A stretch of DNA of 64,000 nt, taken from positions 5,187,075 through 5,251,074 of the forward strand of contig NW_020313057.1 of NCBI RefSeq assembly GCF_003265705.1, read 5' to 3'. The position numbers were made by a program, and so were the translations under genes. The notes beneath the pieces are model-generated. The model made no database searches. It was not told where the DNA came from and saw nothing but the letters and a program-made list of their open reading frames with translations. This stretch comes from Callorhinus ursinus. Its lineage: Eukaryota > Chordata > Mammalia > Carnivora > Otariidae. Below are positions 34,150-45,819 of the stretch, piece by piece (position 1 is the first letter of the stretch; every line of letters starts with the position of its first letter).

Positions 34150-35460
34150 TACAAAAACAAACTATGCAGAATGGATGACAATTTCTAAAAGATGACTATT
34201 AATGTCCTCAGAGAGATGAAGAGATACTGAATCCATCAAGAATAGAATGCTCTTAAAACAAAAACCCAGAGGACCAAAAACAGCTCTTAGAAATTAACAC
34301 TAGGACAGCAGAACTGAAAAATGAAATCGAAGCCTAAAAGATAGAGAAATGAGTAAAGTAAAACAAATAGACAATTAAAAAAAAAACAGGGAAGACAAGA
34401 AAATTAGAGAATAAGTATGGGAGGCCAACATCTGATAATGAGAGATCCAGAAAAATAAATCAGAAAAGTAGAGGGGAAGAGAGTATCAAAATAAGTAAAG
34501 GAATTCAAGGAGAGGCCTCTCAACTGAAGGCTCTGAGCTTCCATATGGAAAAGTTACCATTAGAACAACATAATGAACAAGAATGAAACAGACCTATGTC
34601 AAGGCACATCACTGAAATCTCAGGATGCTGAAGACCAAGATCCCAAAATCTTTCCAGAGTGAACATCACGTCACAAAACAAAAGACCAAGAATCCAAACA
34701 GCAACAGACTTCTCGGCAGTGATATCAGAAGCCAGAAAACAACATCATGATTCCTTCAAAATTCTGAGTGAATTGAGAACCAGAATTTTATGCCTAACCA
34801 AATTAAGGCGGTGGTAAAATAAAGATGCTTTTTAGACAGGTGAGGTCTACACAATGGATCTCCCATGTATGCCTTTCTCACGAAGCTTCTGCAGGGTGGT
34901 AGGGGAGTGGGGTTGCTCCCCTAGACAAAGGAGTAAACCAAGACATGGGAGCTGGGGAGCAGGAGAGAATGAGAGAAAGCCAAAGGGAATCCCAGGACGC
35001 TGGTGACATCCCCAGGATGTCAACGGTGCAGTGAACAAATGCGAAGCAAGCAAATAAAACCTGCACAGTTATTAACCACAGAAGACTAAAGTTATGAGAA
35101 AAGGCATATATCTATGAATCTATTTGCCTATAGTAATAAGCACACATACACACACAGACATATGAATTATATTCACATTCATAGTAGCAAGAAAACAAGC
35201 AAAACAAGAAACCACCGAAAATGTCCAACAATAAGGATGTGGTTAAACAAATCAAGGCACCTTCACAGATGGAATATTATAAACGGTGTTTTCAAAAGAA
35301 TATAAAGAATATAAATATAAGTGGAAAAAATGCAGATGGAAAAATGGAGCTTTCTTAATTTGACTTAAATATATGCATACTTAATATTTACCCCCACACA
35401 AGAAATACCGAAAGGATAAAGATATATAGTAAAATGTTGATAGTGGCAGTGGGAGGGTGT
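34150..35460 (+). mobile_element. Old L1/HAL1-like fragment
   Basis: 'GGATGCTGAAGACCAAGATCCC...AACAGACTTCTCGGCAGTGATATCAGAAGCCAGAAAACAAC' and later 'GTCCAACAATAAGGATGTGGTTAAACAAATCAAGG...GGAATATTATAAACGG' are L1-type phrases. It is full of stops and inactive. Confidence 0.65.
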
Positions 35461-35509
35461 GAAGTCAAATAACAAAGAAACAGGGTGAGTTAAAAACTGT
35501 GTCCTCTAT

Positions 35510-35710
35510 GGGCACCTGGGTGGCTCAGTCGGTTAAGCGTCTGCTTTTGGCTCAGGTCATGATCCCAGGGTCCTGGGATCGAGTCCCGCATCGGGCTCCC
35601 TGCTCAGCGGGGAGTCTGCTTCTCCCTCTGCCTCTGCACCCCCCTTGCTCGTGCTCTCTCTCTCTCTCTTGCTTGCTCCCTCTCTCTCAAATAAAATCTT
35701 AAAGAAAAAA
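35510..35710 (+). mobile_element. Can-SINE
   Basis: Typical head and CT tract. Flanks GTGTCCTCTA and ATGTCTTCTA are a diverged target duplication. Confidence 0.92.
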
Positions 35711-35874
35711 GTCATGTCTTCTAGTGAGTAGGAAATGGGAGGAGGGTGCTTTTCATAACCCTGTGAAACTACTTGACCCTCTATGAGTGCAAACTTTGAT
35801 AAAACAACAAAAAAAGTGGTGGAAGCAAACGTGATTAACAGCTGACCCCAGCAGGGGCGTGGGGTGGGTGGGTG

Positions 35875-36028
35875 GCACCTGGGTGTGGCTTCATCGGTTA
35901 AGCATCTGACTCTTGATCTCAGCTCAGGTCTTGATCTCAGGATCATGAGTTCAAGCCCCACGTTGGGTTCCACGCTCAGCGTGGAGCCTACTTAAAATAA
36001 AATGAAAAAAAAGAAAAAGAAAAAAAAT
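35875..36028 (+). mobile_element. Can-SINE, short older type
   Basis: Lacks the CT-rich tract: the body ends 'GGGTTCCACGCTCAGCGTGGAGCCTACTT' then an A-rich tail. Confidence 0.88.
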
Positions 36029-37000
36029 TGTTGACCTAGGTGGTGCAGGAGAATGCTTTTCACATTGGGATCTGAGAGGTTACACAAATGCCCACCCACC
36101 CAAAGCACCTGACTCCCAGGCCCATCAGAGAGCCAGCAGGCTTTACAAATTTAGAGATGGTTTAAGGCATTCCTTTGTTTTTGGTATGATTAACCCAAGC
36201 ATACGTGCAAATTTCTCAAGCCAGCTTGGCTATATTAGTTTAATCCTGAAGGCAGGAGGACTCTGGGCAAGGTGACTGCCCACAGCCAGGTTCAGTGGGC
36301 AGACAGATGGAATGGCATGGGCTGGGTCAGCAGACAGAGCTGAGGACAGCTAGGGAGAAGCAGCTACACACACCCGCCAGATATAAAGCCACATACCACT
36401 GCAGGGTCCCAGGTTGCTTTGGTAGACACAACAGCTCTCCCAAGTGCTTGTCCCAGGCGCGCTCCCGCCCACAGGCCTACTGGCTCTCCTTCCATGGCAG
36501 GCACGCACCAGTGTCCCGTTGTGATTTTCCATCCACTCCCAAGAAAGCAGTGTTGCACTTTTTTTTTTTTTCATAATACTTAGCTGGCTATTTGGAGATC
36601 CTCTTATGAAGTGCTGCCTGTTCCTGTTTCTATCAAGTTGTCTTTTAAAAAATATAGTACTACACGTACTAGATAGACATCATTTGTTGGATGTATTTGT
36701 TGCAAATATCTTCTGCTATTCACTGGCTATTCGCTGCTATTCACTGCACTAACATTGGATAGGCATTCTGGTCGGATAGGCTTCTGCTATTCAGTGCTAC
36801 AATTCATCTGGAAGGAACTTCTGTGTATGGTATGAGGTCAAGAATCTTTGTTTTCTAAAGTGATACCCAATTGTTCTAGCACCATGCCTTGGGAAGACCG
36901 TCCTTTCTCCCTTACAGGTCCCCTTGGACGTGTTGGGTCTGTTTATGAATTCTCTTATCTGTCTGTCTACTTGTCTATTCGTATACCAATTAAACAGTTT

Positions 37001-37217
37001 TGTTTTTTTAAAGATTTCATTTATTTATTTGAGAGGGAGAGACAGCGAGTGAGAGAGAGCACGAGCAGGGCTGGGGTCGGGTTCAGGGCCCGAGAGAAAG
37101 GGAGAAGCAGACTCCCTGCTGAGCAGGGAGCCCGATGCGGGACTCGATCCCAGGACCCCGAGATCATGACCTGAGCCGAAGGCAGACGTGCCACCAACTG
37201 AGCCACCCAGGTACCCC
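37001..37217 (-). mobile_element. Can-SINE nested in L1
   Basis: Flanked by TTAAACAGTTTT on the left and TTAAACACTGTTTT on the right. Confidence 0.92.
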
Positions 37218-37486
37218 TTAAACACTGTTTTAATTATTATAAATCTCGCAATCTGGCAGTTTAAAGCCTTCCAGTTTTGCTGTTCTTCTCTAAGTCTGTG
37301 CTAGCTCTTTTGGCCCTTTTTATTTCCATGTAAATTTTAGATTCAGCTTGTCAGTTTCCGTACACCCAGATACACACACACCCTCTGCTGGGACTTCGGG
37401 ACCAACAGAAGTTCCTCAAACTGAGGAGAACTGAATTTTCCAGTGTTTTTTGAATCCTCGAATATGGTATACACCCTTACTTACTT

Positions 37487-37665
37487 AGATTAGTGGCTCT
37501 CGAGCTGTGGGCCTTTCACCAGCAACTGCAGAACCTCGGCAGAGCACCTAGAACTACAAATTCTTGGGCCCTACCTCAGATCTGCTGGATCAAAAGCATT
37601 AAGGTCCTCCGGTCTGTGCATTAACACATACTCTGGGAAATACTGATGCACTAACGTTAGATAGG
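37487..37665. mobile_element. hAT-Charlie remnant (MER20-like) nested in L1
   Basis: 'CAGAACCTCGGCAGAGCACCTAGAAC...TTCTTGGGCCCTACCTCAGATCTGCTGG' matches the MER20-type order. Confidence 0.55.
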
Positions 37666-37820
37666 CATTGATTTGGTTCTTCAACTTTCCTCAAGAATGT
37701 CTTAGAGTGTCAAGTCTGAGATTTTATGCAGTTGTCATTATATGTCTTCTTAGGTATTTAATGTTTTTTGAAGCTAATATAAATGTTGTCACTTTTTAAA
37801 AATTTTTAAAAAATTTTTAG

Positions 37821-37925
37821 TTTTTTTTTTTTTTTTAAGTAAACTCTATACCTAACGTGGGGCTCAAACTCACGACCCAGAGATCAAGAGTTGCATGCTC
37901 CATCGACTGAATCAGCAGGCATCCC
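37821..37925 (-). mobile_element. Short-type Can-SINE nested in L1
   Basis: Poly-T then 'AAGTAAACTCTATACCTAACGTGGGGCTCAAACTCACGACCC', ending GCAGGCATCCC. This is an old short form. Confidence 0.85.
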
Positions 37926-38267
37926 TAAATGGTGTCACTCTAAAATTTTTCTAACTGCTCCTCGTATATAGAAATATAAAGTACACTGATCTTGTAATAA
38001 GTAAATTCAACCAATTTGCTGTGTAATCCAGACAGTTTATTTGTAGATTCTTTTCAATTTTCTACATACACAATGGTGTCTATAAATGAGAGATTTTTAT
38101 TTCCTCCTTTCCATTCCTTTTGTGACCCATTCATTTTTTTCATGTGCCTTATCGTACTGGCTGGGTTCTCAAGTCAGCTGAATAGAAATGGCATCTTTGT
38201 CTTGGTCCCAATATCAGAGAGAAAGCTTTCAATATTTCTCCATTAAGTATAATGTCTGCCATAGGGG

Positions 38268-38404
38268 TTTTTTTTTTTTTTAAGTTTTATTGTTTATTTA
38301 TTTATTTATTTTTAAGTAAAGTCTACCCCCAAACTGGGGCTTGAACTCACAGCCCTGAGATCAAGAGTCCCACACTCCATCATCTGAACCAAGTCAGGCG
38401 CCCC
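38268..38404 (-). mobile_element. Short-type Can-SINE nested in L1
   Basis: Poly-T, 'AAGTAAAGTCTACCCCCAAACTGGGGC', ending CAGGCGCCCC. Confidence 0.87.
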
Positions 38405-38547
38405 TGTTGTAGATTTAAAAAAAAAATGATTTTTATCAGATTAAGAAAATTTTCTTCTATTCCTAGTTTGCTGAGTAGCTGAGTATGTTGGTTTTAATAT
38501 AACGAATGGGTTTTGAATTTTGTCATATCATTTTCTTTATGTATTAG

Positions 38548-38730
38548 AGTGATCCTCAGCTAGGGGTGACATTACCTTTCACAAGGCATTTGGCAATGTC
38601 TGGAGACACTTTTGGTTGTCACAACTGGGTGGGTGTCACCAGCATCCAGTGGGTGTCACGCTCTGTGGCCTACAGCGCACTAGACAACTCCCCACAGAAA
38701 GAATGATCTGGCTGAGGAGGCTGAGGAGGC
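38548..38730. mobile_element. MER5A-like hAT-Charlie element nested in L1
   Basis: 'AGGCATTTGGCAATGTCTGGAGACACTTTTGGTTGTCACAACTGGGTGGG' is the MER5A core. Confidence 0.85.
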
Positions 38731-39345
38731 ATGATTATATACTTTTCCTCTTTTCTTCTGTCAATGAACTGAATTACAATGATTGATTTTCAAACATTAA
38801 ACCAACCTTGCATTCTTGGAACAAGTCCAGTCTGGTCGTGATGTTATCCTTTTTTATACATCGCGGAATTTGATTTGCTAACATTTCGTTTAGGATTTCT
38901 GCATCTGTATTATAAGACGGATTGGCTTGTCATTTTCCTTTCTTTGTGATCAGGTTTTGTATACCCTTCTTTTTAAAATGTCAACTTTTGAAACAATATG
39001 CCCTAAGATTTTAATTTTAGCTCCTAGCTTATCTTTTTGCTCCACCTTTCCTGAGATTTTTTTTGGGGGGGTGGGGGAGAGGAAAGACTGAAAGAATACT
39101 TTTTCTCCAGCTGAAATTAGAGCAGGTTCATATTAACTAGGTCTGTGTAATTTGATCAGTCTGCATACCTAGCAGTGGATAGTCCCTGAGAGCTTCAATA
39201 TTCTAAGAACAAGGTCAGTGTGAGGGGCATTAGAGGAGGGGCAGGGTACCATGAGGGAAAATGGGCATAAAGTGTTGCTGACTGAGTACTTTTTATTGAG
39301 TGCTGGACCAAGGGAAAGAGAAATGGGTTTTTAAAAACCCAGTAC

Positions 39346-39533
39346 GGGGACGCCTGGGTGGCTCAGTCAGTTAAGCATCTGCCTTTGGCTCAGGTCATGA
39401 TCCCAGGGTTCCGGGATCAAGTCCCACATTAGGCTCCTTGCTCAGCAGGGAGCCTGCTTACCCCTTTGCCACTCCCCCTGCTTGTGCTCTCTCTCTGACA
39501 AATAAATAAAATCTTTTAAAAAAATAAAAATAA
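39346..39533 (+). mobile_element. Can-SINE
   Basis: Flanking direct repeat AAAAACCCAGTAC on both sides. Confidence 0.94.
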
Positions 39534-39679
39534 AAAAACCCAGTACCATCATCTACAGAACATGTGACTAAGGAATTTACACTTTATTCTGAGAATTCCA
39601 GTATCTGGCCCTACCTACTTTTCAAATTTCATCTCCTACTACTCTCCCCTTTCTACTCTATTCCAGGGAGGGTTCCTTT

Positions 39680-39865
39680 TTCTGTAAGGGCAGGGAGTAA
39701 ATATTTTGGGCTTTGCAAGCTTTATGGTGACAACTACTCAACTCCGTCCATGTAGTGTGAAAGTTATAGACACTGTGTTAATGAACAAGCCTAGCTTTGT
39801 TACAATAAACCTTTATTTACAAAAACAGATGGGGGGCCAGAGCTGACCTACAGGCTATGGTCTCC
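39680..39865. mobile_element. Old DNA-transposon-like repeat
   Basis: 'GTAAATATTTTGGGCTTTGCAAGC...CAACTACTCAACTCCGTCC...CAATAAACCTTTATTTACAAAAACAGATGG' is a common mammalian repeat. I judge it hAT-like; the family name is uncertain. Confidence 0.6.
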
Positions 39866-40019
39866 CAACTCTTGCTCTATGCTCTAATCCCATCAAACCA
39901 CCTGCCATCTCCTGTGCCTTTTCATGTCAGCAGTGCCTGTCTCCGCATGGCCACATTTGACCTATCCTTCGTGGTCACCACACCTCCAGCCGACTCCATA
40001 GCATCTACTGAATCAGACA

Positions 40020-40300
40020 TTCAAATATTTGAGCATCTACTAAGCATCAGGCAATGTAAATATAACAGTGTAAATAATATTCTTGCTGTCTACTTGATCA
40101 TCTAATGAGGGCGTTAGATAAGAAAAGAGGTAGTTACTTCAGAGTCTGGAAATGGCTCCAATGAGGTGACTACAGGGTATTAAGGAAATGTGTGTTAATC
40201 CACACTTTTGGGGAAGGGGTCTGCCCTGGAGCACTTGGGCGAAGAAGTGATATCTGCCAATAATCTGAAAGAAGTGGGTGAGAGTCAAACACAAAGGGAC
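40020..40300 (+). mobile_element. Possible old interspersed repeat
   Basis: 'TTTGAGCATCTACTAAGCATCAGGCAATG...' resembles the 'gagcacctactatgtgccaggcac' class. It is diverged. Confidence 0.35.
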
Positions 40301-42119
40301 ACGGGGTAGGTAGATCTGTGTTTGAGAGATCACGTTGCCTATCACGTGGGAAATATCGAATGTGGGAAGCAATCTGGACGGGACGTCAAGGTCACCTAAA
40401 GCAGAGCAGGGGTGATGGGAAGAGAGAGGAGGAGGTGGGATTTCAGAGCAATTTAAAATGTAGAATCAGCTCCTCATTTAAATTCTCAACTACAGTTGTT
40501 CATCATCCAGGTTTCCAGCTCTACCAGACTTCACACTTAAAGAGGAGCCTCATATAGCCGATGCCCCCCCCAGACCACCTACAGAGCTTACAGGTGGTCT
40601 TGTCATGGGACCAAAATGTCGGCTGCCCCTTCACATGTCTGTCTGCTTTGTCCCTCTGGCAACCAGAACAGGAAAGCTTCATATGAAATCCAGCGACACC
40701 ATTCATATTGTGATTTTTCTAGAGTTTCTTGAAGACTGGTGGGATCATCTGGAGGGTCACCATGGATGGTGTAGGGCATTCCTGCCTCTTCTGTTCTCTA
40801 TACACCTTATTCTTGCCAGACCATCCTGTCCCCCGTCCATTCAGCACACACGCTCCTAACTCTCCTGCTTTCCCAGACTCACCCGAAGACATTTCAAATG
40901 CTTCTCCTATCCATGCAGAGTAGTTTAGCTCAGTGATTCAACGGAAAAAAACTTGCAAGTCTAAAAATCATTAGGGCTCTTAGCATAACAAAGGTCCCTG
41001 TAGTTAATAATTACAACCATCACGATGTTGTTAGGATGACGTGATGATGATAACAACCATAACCAAACAAAATGTCTAAGGAAATAAATTAACGCTCTCT
41101 TCCCTCTTCCTCCTACTTTGCCTTTCCCAACTCAGTGTTTCAATAGGGCCATGCACAAGATTTTTAGATAATCTATTTTGGTTAGGTGTACAGACAGCAG
41201 AATTAAATGGGCAACTGGCCTGCAACACACCTTCAGCTTAAGACACATGCCAACTTCCCACACTGAGTGAAGGGCAGAAACTATGAACAGAGTATATAAG
41301 CCCCACAGATCTAATCCAACCTCTGAGCAAGAAATCCCAATGTAAGATGGCATTTGGAAAATGGGCTTAGAAAGGGCAGCTCCTACACAACCATTCTGTG
41401 TTCTTGGACAGGTTGTAGGACCCATAGGCTGAAAGACAAAACACACAGATCAATCAGCCCCGCTCCCTCACTGGAAGATGTGAACACTGGGCTCAGGGGC
41501 AATGAAATGACCCCAAGGTCCTACGACTACTCAGTAGAGTGGCCAAGACTACGACTAGTCTGTTCTTGCTTTTTTGTTTTATTCGATTCATTTCTGTTTC
41601 TAATTACATACTTATTCAAGATCAGAGGCCTGGGTCCTGGAAGACTCAGATTCTTGCATCCCCAACCCATCTGAGCTCTCTCCCTGGAGTTAGAGGCTGG
41701 AGTACATACAGGCCGTGAGGCTGGTGTGTATCCCCACGCACCGTGTCTGTGCTCGGACTGGTCTGCAGTGCTGACCTAAGGGGCAGAGCCAAAAAGAGCT
41801 GTGGGCTCCGTCTGCTGCCTAATTCCCCAAACAAGAAGCTGCCCTCCACATGAACCCCCCTCTGCCTACACCCGGGGGTTGGAAAGAAGGCAGAAACCAA
41901 GAAAAGCCGCAGTGCCAAGGGCAAGGGAGCAGGGTATTCAGGGCCAGAAAAGGGGTGCGTGCCCTTGTGTGAGAGGGTTCCTATCTACTCCTCCAGTTCC
42001 CCGGAGATGCTGGTGCTGCAGACTCCTCAGACAAGAGGAAGGCAAGAGGAAGACACGGGCCTTGGCGAAGAGGCAGAGCATGAAAAGCAGGGCACTGAGA
42101 ATAGGCAAGTTGATAGAGC

Positions 42120-42345
42120 CAGGAAGCAGGTGAGTGTTTGCTCAGGGCTGAGGGAGTTGGAGGAAACAGGAAGTGACTGCTACTGGGTGCAGGGGTTTCT
42201 CTGGGGGTGGAGAAAATATTCTAAATGTGATTGTGATGATGGTTGCCCAATTCTGGGAATCTACTAGAAACCACCGACGGGCATACTTTACACGGGTGAA
42301 CTGTCTGGTATGTGCATGATACCTCAATAGAGCTGTCACAGAGTG
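42120..42345 (+). mobile_element. L1 3'-end remnant
   Basis: 'GTGATTGTGATGATGGTTGCCCAATTCTGGGAATCTAC...CACGGGTGAACTGTCTGGTATGTGCATGATACCTCAATAGAGCTG' is the tail of an old L1. Confidence 0.75.
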
Positions 42346-42561
42346 AAAACAACAACAAGGAAGGCAGGGGCCTCGTGGCCCCCCGTGGAGGAGGGAGGGA
42401 GCCCTGGCAGTGGTGGTCCCTGCTTCGCCGGTGAGCCTTTTGGAAGCGGCATTTGCTAACTTAGTCCCAAAGAACTAAGTAGATCAGAAATGAAGAAGGG
42501 AATTGAAGAACTGTGTTAGTATTTGGAAATAGGCTGACAGCGAAATTTTTTTTAAATTCCC

Positions 42562-42780
42562 TTTTTTTTTTTAAAAAGAAAAGATTTTATTTATTTGACA
42601 GAGAGAGACAAAGCGAGAGAAGGAACACAAGCAGGAGGAGTGGTGGAAGGAGAAGCCGGCCACCCCGCTGAGCAGGGAGCCTAATGCGGGGCTCAATCCC
42701 AGGACCCCAGGATCACGACCCAATCTATTTTGGTTAGGTGTACAGTCAGACGCCCAACGACTGAGCCACCCAGGCGCCCC
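42562..42780 (-). mobile_element. Can-SINE carrying a 24-bp foreign segment
   Basis: Flanking repeat TTAAATTCCCTTT. Near its head the usual 'TGAGCCGAAGG' is replaced by a stretch whose 24 bases (42722-42745) exactly equal 41170-41193. Confidence 0.93.
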
Positions 42781-43250
42781 TTAAATTCCCTTTCTATGAA
42801 TGGTGTTTTTAATGTACCAATTTGGGCTATCAATCTCCAGATCTATAAGAACTCTCTGGAAAACCATCCCCCCCCATTCTGCTCCGCCATGCTAGAAAAC
42901 CATACCTCCCCCCGCTTCTACCCCGCCATGCTAACTTCAGGTAATGTCTGTAAGTCTCCAAGGGAAACACCATTTTGTTTAAAAATGTGAGAATACATAT
43001 ATTTCTACCCTAATATGTATATTATAATTGTGAAGAAATAATTTCTATTATATTCAAACCAGAAAATTCAAAACACTAAGTCTACTAAAGTAATTGTAAC
43101 GGATGCTATACATGTCTCCCATGAGGAGGACAAAAGTCCTGGTCTTGCAGATGTCTGTCCACTCCTACATGAAAATGACGGAAGAAATGTCTACCTAGTC
43201 CCAGCGGAGCTCTGAGAGGAACAACCAGATAAGCTGGATGACAGACTTTT

Positions 43251-43468
43251 AAGATTTTATTTTTAAATTTTTAAAAAGATTTTATTTATTTGAGAGAGAG
43301 AGAGCATGAGCAGGGGGAGGGGCAGAGGGAGAGGAAAAGAGAAAATCTCAGGCAGACTCTGCCTTGAGCTTGGAGCTCGACATGGGGCTTGAACTCAAGA
43401 CCCCGAGACCATGACCTGAGCCCAAATCAAGAGTCGGTGCTCCACCCATTGAGCCATTCAGGCACCCC
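43251..43468 (-). mobile_element. Can-SINE
   Basis: Target duplication CTGGATGACAGACTTTTA is exact on both sides. Confidence 0.95.
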
Positions 43469-43690
43469 TGGATGACAGACTTTTATAGCAAATGTTACCA
43501 ACAGTTCTGAAAGTCAACAGTCCTAGATATGCCTACAGGAGTGCAGATTTGGGACAGGAGTTTCATTTCAAGAGAAAATGTAGAGAGGAAAGAAACATTT
43601 GGCTACACAAAAAATGGAGGAAGCCTAAAATACTCATACTAAACACCTACCTTAAAAAAATGCTGAATTAAGTTCTGAAGCTTTTTTCTT

Positions 43691-43820
43691 TTGTTTTTTT
43701 GTTTTTTTTTTTTTTAGATTTGTTTATTATTTTAGAGAGAGAGTGCAAGCAGGGGGTGGGGAGAGGGGCAGAGGGAGAATCTCAAGCAGGTTCCATGTTC
43801 AGCATGGAACCCGATGTGGC
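43691..43820 (-). mobile_element. Can-SINE, head missing
   Basis: Antisense copy that stops at 'CCCGATGTGGC' and lacks the conserved head. It lies 42 bp from an opposite-strand copy. Confidence 0.85.
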
Positions 43821-43862
43821 ACCCTTTGTTTTGTTTTTCATTTAAACAAAGAAACTGGGCTT

Positions 43863-44060
43863 GGGGTGCCTGGGTGGCTCAGTCCATTAAGTGACTAATT
43901 CTTGGTTTTGGTTCAGGTCATGATCTCAGGATTGTGGGATTGAGCCCCACGTCAGGCTCTATGCTCAGCACGAGGTCTGCTTGTCTCTCTCCCTCTGTTC
44001 CTTCCCCTGCTTGTACGCACGTGTGCTCTCTCTCTTAAATAAACAAAATTAAAAAAAAAA
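43863..44060 (+). mobile_element. Can-SINE
   Basis: Flanks AAAGAAACTGGGCTT and AAAGAAATTTGGCTT are a diverged duplication. Confidence 0.92.
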
Positions 44061-44291
44061 GAAATTTGGCTTAACTGCAGATTAAGACAATGTGGCAACT
44101 CCTTGTGAGAGAGAAAGAACTTATAGAATTCATCTCTATTCCAGACCAAAAAACAAAAATCATAAACAAGATTATGATGGCTAAAAATATTCTTGAGATG
44201 AACCAAGATCTCTCAACTGCCAATCTCTTAGGTGGGCAGCCTAGAGTATTTGTTTTGGTAGAGTAGAGTGTGATTTGATGTTCATATTTGC

Positions 44292-44494
44292 TTTTTTTTT
44301 TTTTAAGATTTTATTTATTTATTTGTGAGAGAGAGAGAGTGTGAGAGAGAGAGCACCAGGTGGGGAGGGGAACAGAGGGAGGAGCAGGCTCCCCGCTGAG
44401 CAAGGATTCCCCACAGGACTGGAATCCCAGGACCCTGGGATCATGACCTGAGCCAAAGGCAAACGCTTAACCCACTGAGCCACCCAGGTGCCCC
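44292..44494 (-). mobile_element. Can-SINE
   Basis: Typical antisense copy ending CACCCAGGTGCCCC. Confidence 0.92.
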
Positions 44495-44889
44495 TCACAC
44501 TGGCTTTTTCCACACACCAAAATGACCTTCCAGACACTTGAGCAAGGCTTCACTGACCTAAGCTGATGAGAGACGCCCCCAGCCCCGCAGCTGAAGCCGA
44601 ACAGGGGCCTAGAGAAGCACGTCACCTTGGGCCTCCATGCAGTCCCCGAGAGGGCTCTCCGGACTGTGCTGACCTCGGCACTCCCCGCCGGGAGACCGTA
44701 AGCGCCCATGGCGCTCCCCACAGACTGGGGTAGGGGCTTCATTATGGTTCTCTCTAGCCCGTCACTGTGGTGAGTTTTCACCAGGGCTAACTGAACCCTG
44801 TACTTCTGGCTGGAAAGCGACACCAACCAACCAGTGAGGGACGAGATGTACGCCCAGTTTTGATGACAGATCTAAAGAATCATGGCTTC

Positions 44890-45089
44890 GGGGACACCTG
44901 GGTGGCTCAGTCGTTAAGCGTCTGCCTTCGGCTCAGGTCGTGATCCCAGAGTCCTGGGATCGAGCCCCGTATCAGGCTCCCCGCATCAAGCCTGCTTCTC
45001 CCTCTCTCACTCCCCCTGCTTGTGTTCCCTCTCTCGCTGTGTCTGTCTCTGTGTCAAATAAATAAAATCTTAAAAAAAAAAAAAAAAAG
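44890..45089 (+). mobile_element. Can-SINE
   Basis: Flanks GAATCATGGCTTC and GAATCAAAGCTTC. Confidence 0.93.
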
Positions 45090-45488
45090 GAATCAAAGCT
45101 TCAAAGGATCACTGCTGGGCTCCTGGCCTGCCTGCAACTTCCGTCCGCCAGCAGTAATGTGAAGAAGGCCTAAGACGGAGCCAGCCACCTTGCGCGCCTG
45201 CCATCCAGCGCCCTCCCAGACCCCCCATGAGCCCGTCGCGCTGACCCAGACCTTCACGCGTGCTGCCGAACTGCGAGCTCTGGAAAGAGGAACCCCGCGT
45301 GGTACTCGTCATCTACCTGTTCCAGTGTGCAGCAGGCGTTTAGTAAGGGTTTCCTGAATCCAACTTTTATAAAAGCTATTTGAACTCTGTCGTAAAATGG
45401 CTGCTTTGACCAGCAAGTTGTGGGCTCAGGGAGGGTAAGGAAATGGAAAGGAAGACGGGGGTCACTAGTGACCAGTCTGCTTCTCCTT

Positions 45489-45628
45489 TCTTTTCTTCCT
45501 TTTCTTTCTTTTTCTTTCTTTTCTTTTCTTTCTTTCTTCCTTTCTTTTTCTTTCTTTCTTTCTTTCTTTCTTTCCTTCCTTCCTTCCTTCCTTCCTTCCT
45601 TCCTTCCTTCCTTCCTTCCTTCCTTTCC
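45489..45628. repeat. (TTTC)n/(TTCC)n microsatellite
   Basis: About 140 bp of pure pyrimidine tetranucleotides continue directly into the T-side of the SINE at 45628-45816. ORFs read Phe/Leu/Ser/Pro and are artefacts. Confidence 0.97.
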
Positions 45629-45816
45629 TTTTTTTAAGATTTTATTTACTTATTTGAGAGAAAGAGAGACATGAGCAGGGGGAGGGGCAGAGGGAGAAGC
45701 AGGCTCCCTGCTGAGCAGGGACCCCCCCCCCCCATGTGGGGCTTGATCCCAGGACCCTGAGATCATGACCCAAGCGGAAGGCTGACGCTTAACCCACGGA
45801 GCCACCCAGGTGCCCC
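45628..45816 (-). mobile_element. Can-SINE with expanded tail
   Basis: The target duplication TGCTTCTCCTTT (from 45478) and TGCTTCTCTTTT (from 45817) encloses both the SINE and the microsatellite. The microsatellite is therefore the SINE's own tail. Confidence 0.93.
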
Positions 45817-45819
45817 TGC

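Larger units (their letters stand above)
36600..38990 (-). mobile_element. Old L1 (ORF2 region), antisense, with five nested insertions
   Basis: 'GGAACTTCTGTGTATGGTATGAGGTCAAGAATC', 'GCACCATGCC', 'AATTTTAGATTCAGCTTGTCAG' and 'AACCTTGCATTCTTGGAACAAG' are L1 ORF2 complement phrases in order. Three SINEs, a MER20-like and a MER5A-like element interrupt it. Confidence 0.8.

Noticed and set aside
37021..37206. Recurrent ORFs of the form AQLVKRLPSAQVMISGSWD seen at many sites (e.g. 37021, 48653, 51097, 56858, 62217)
   Set aside because: They are translations of Can-SINE bodies, not genes; each coincides with a SINE copy.
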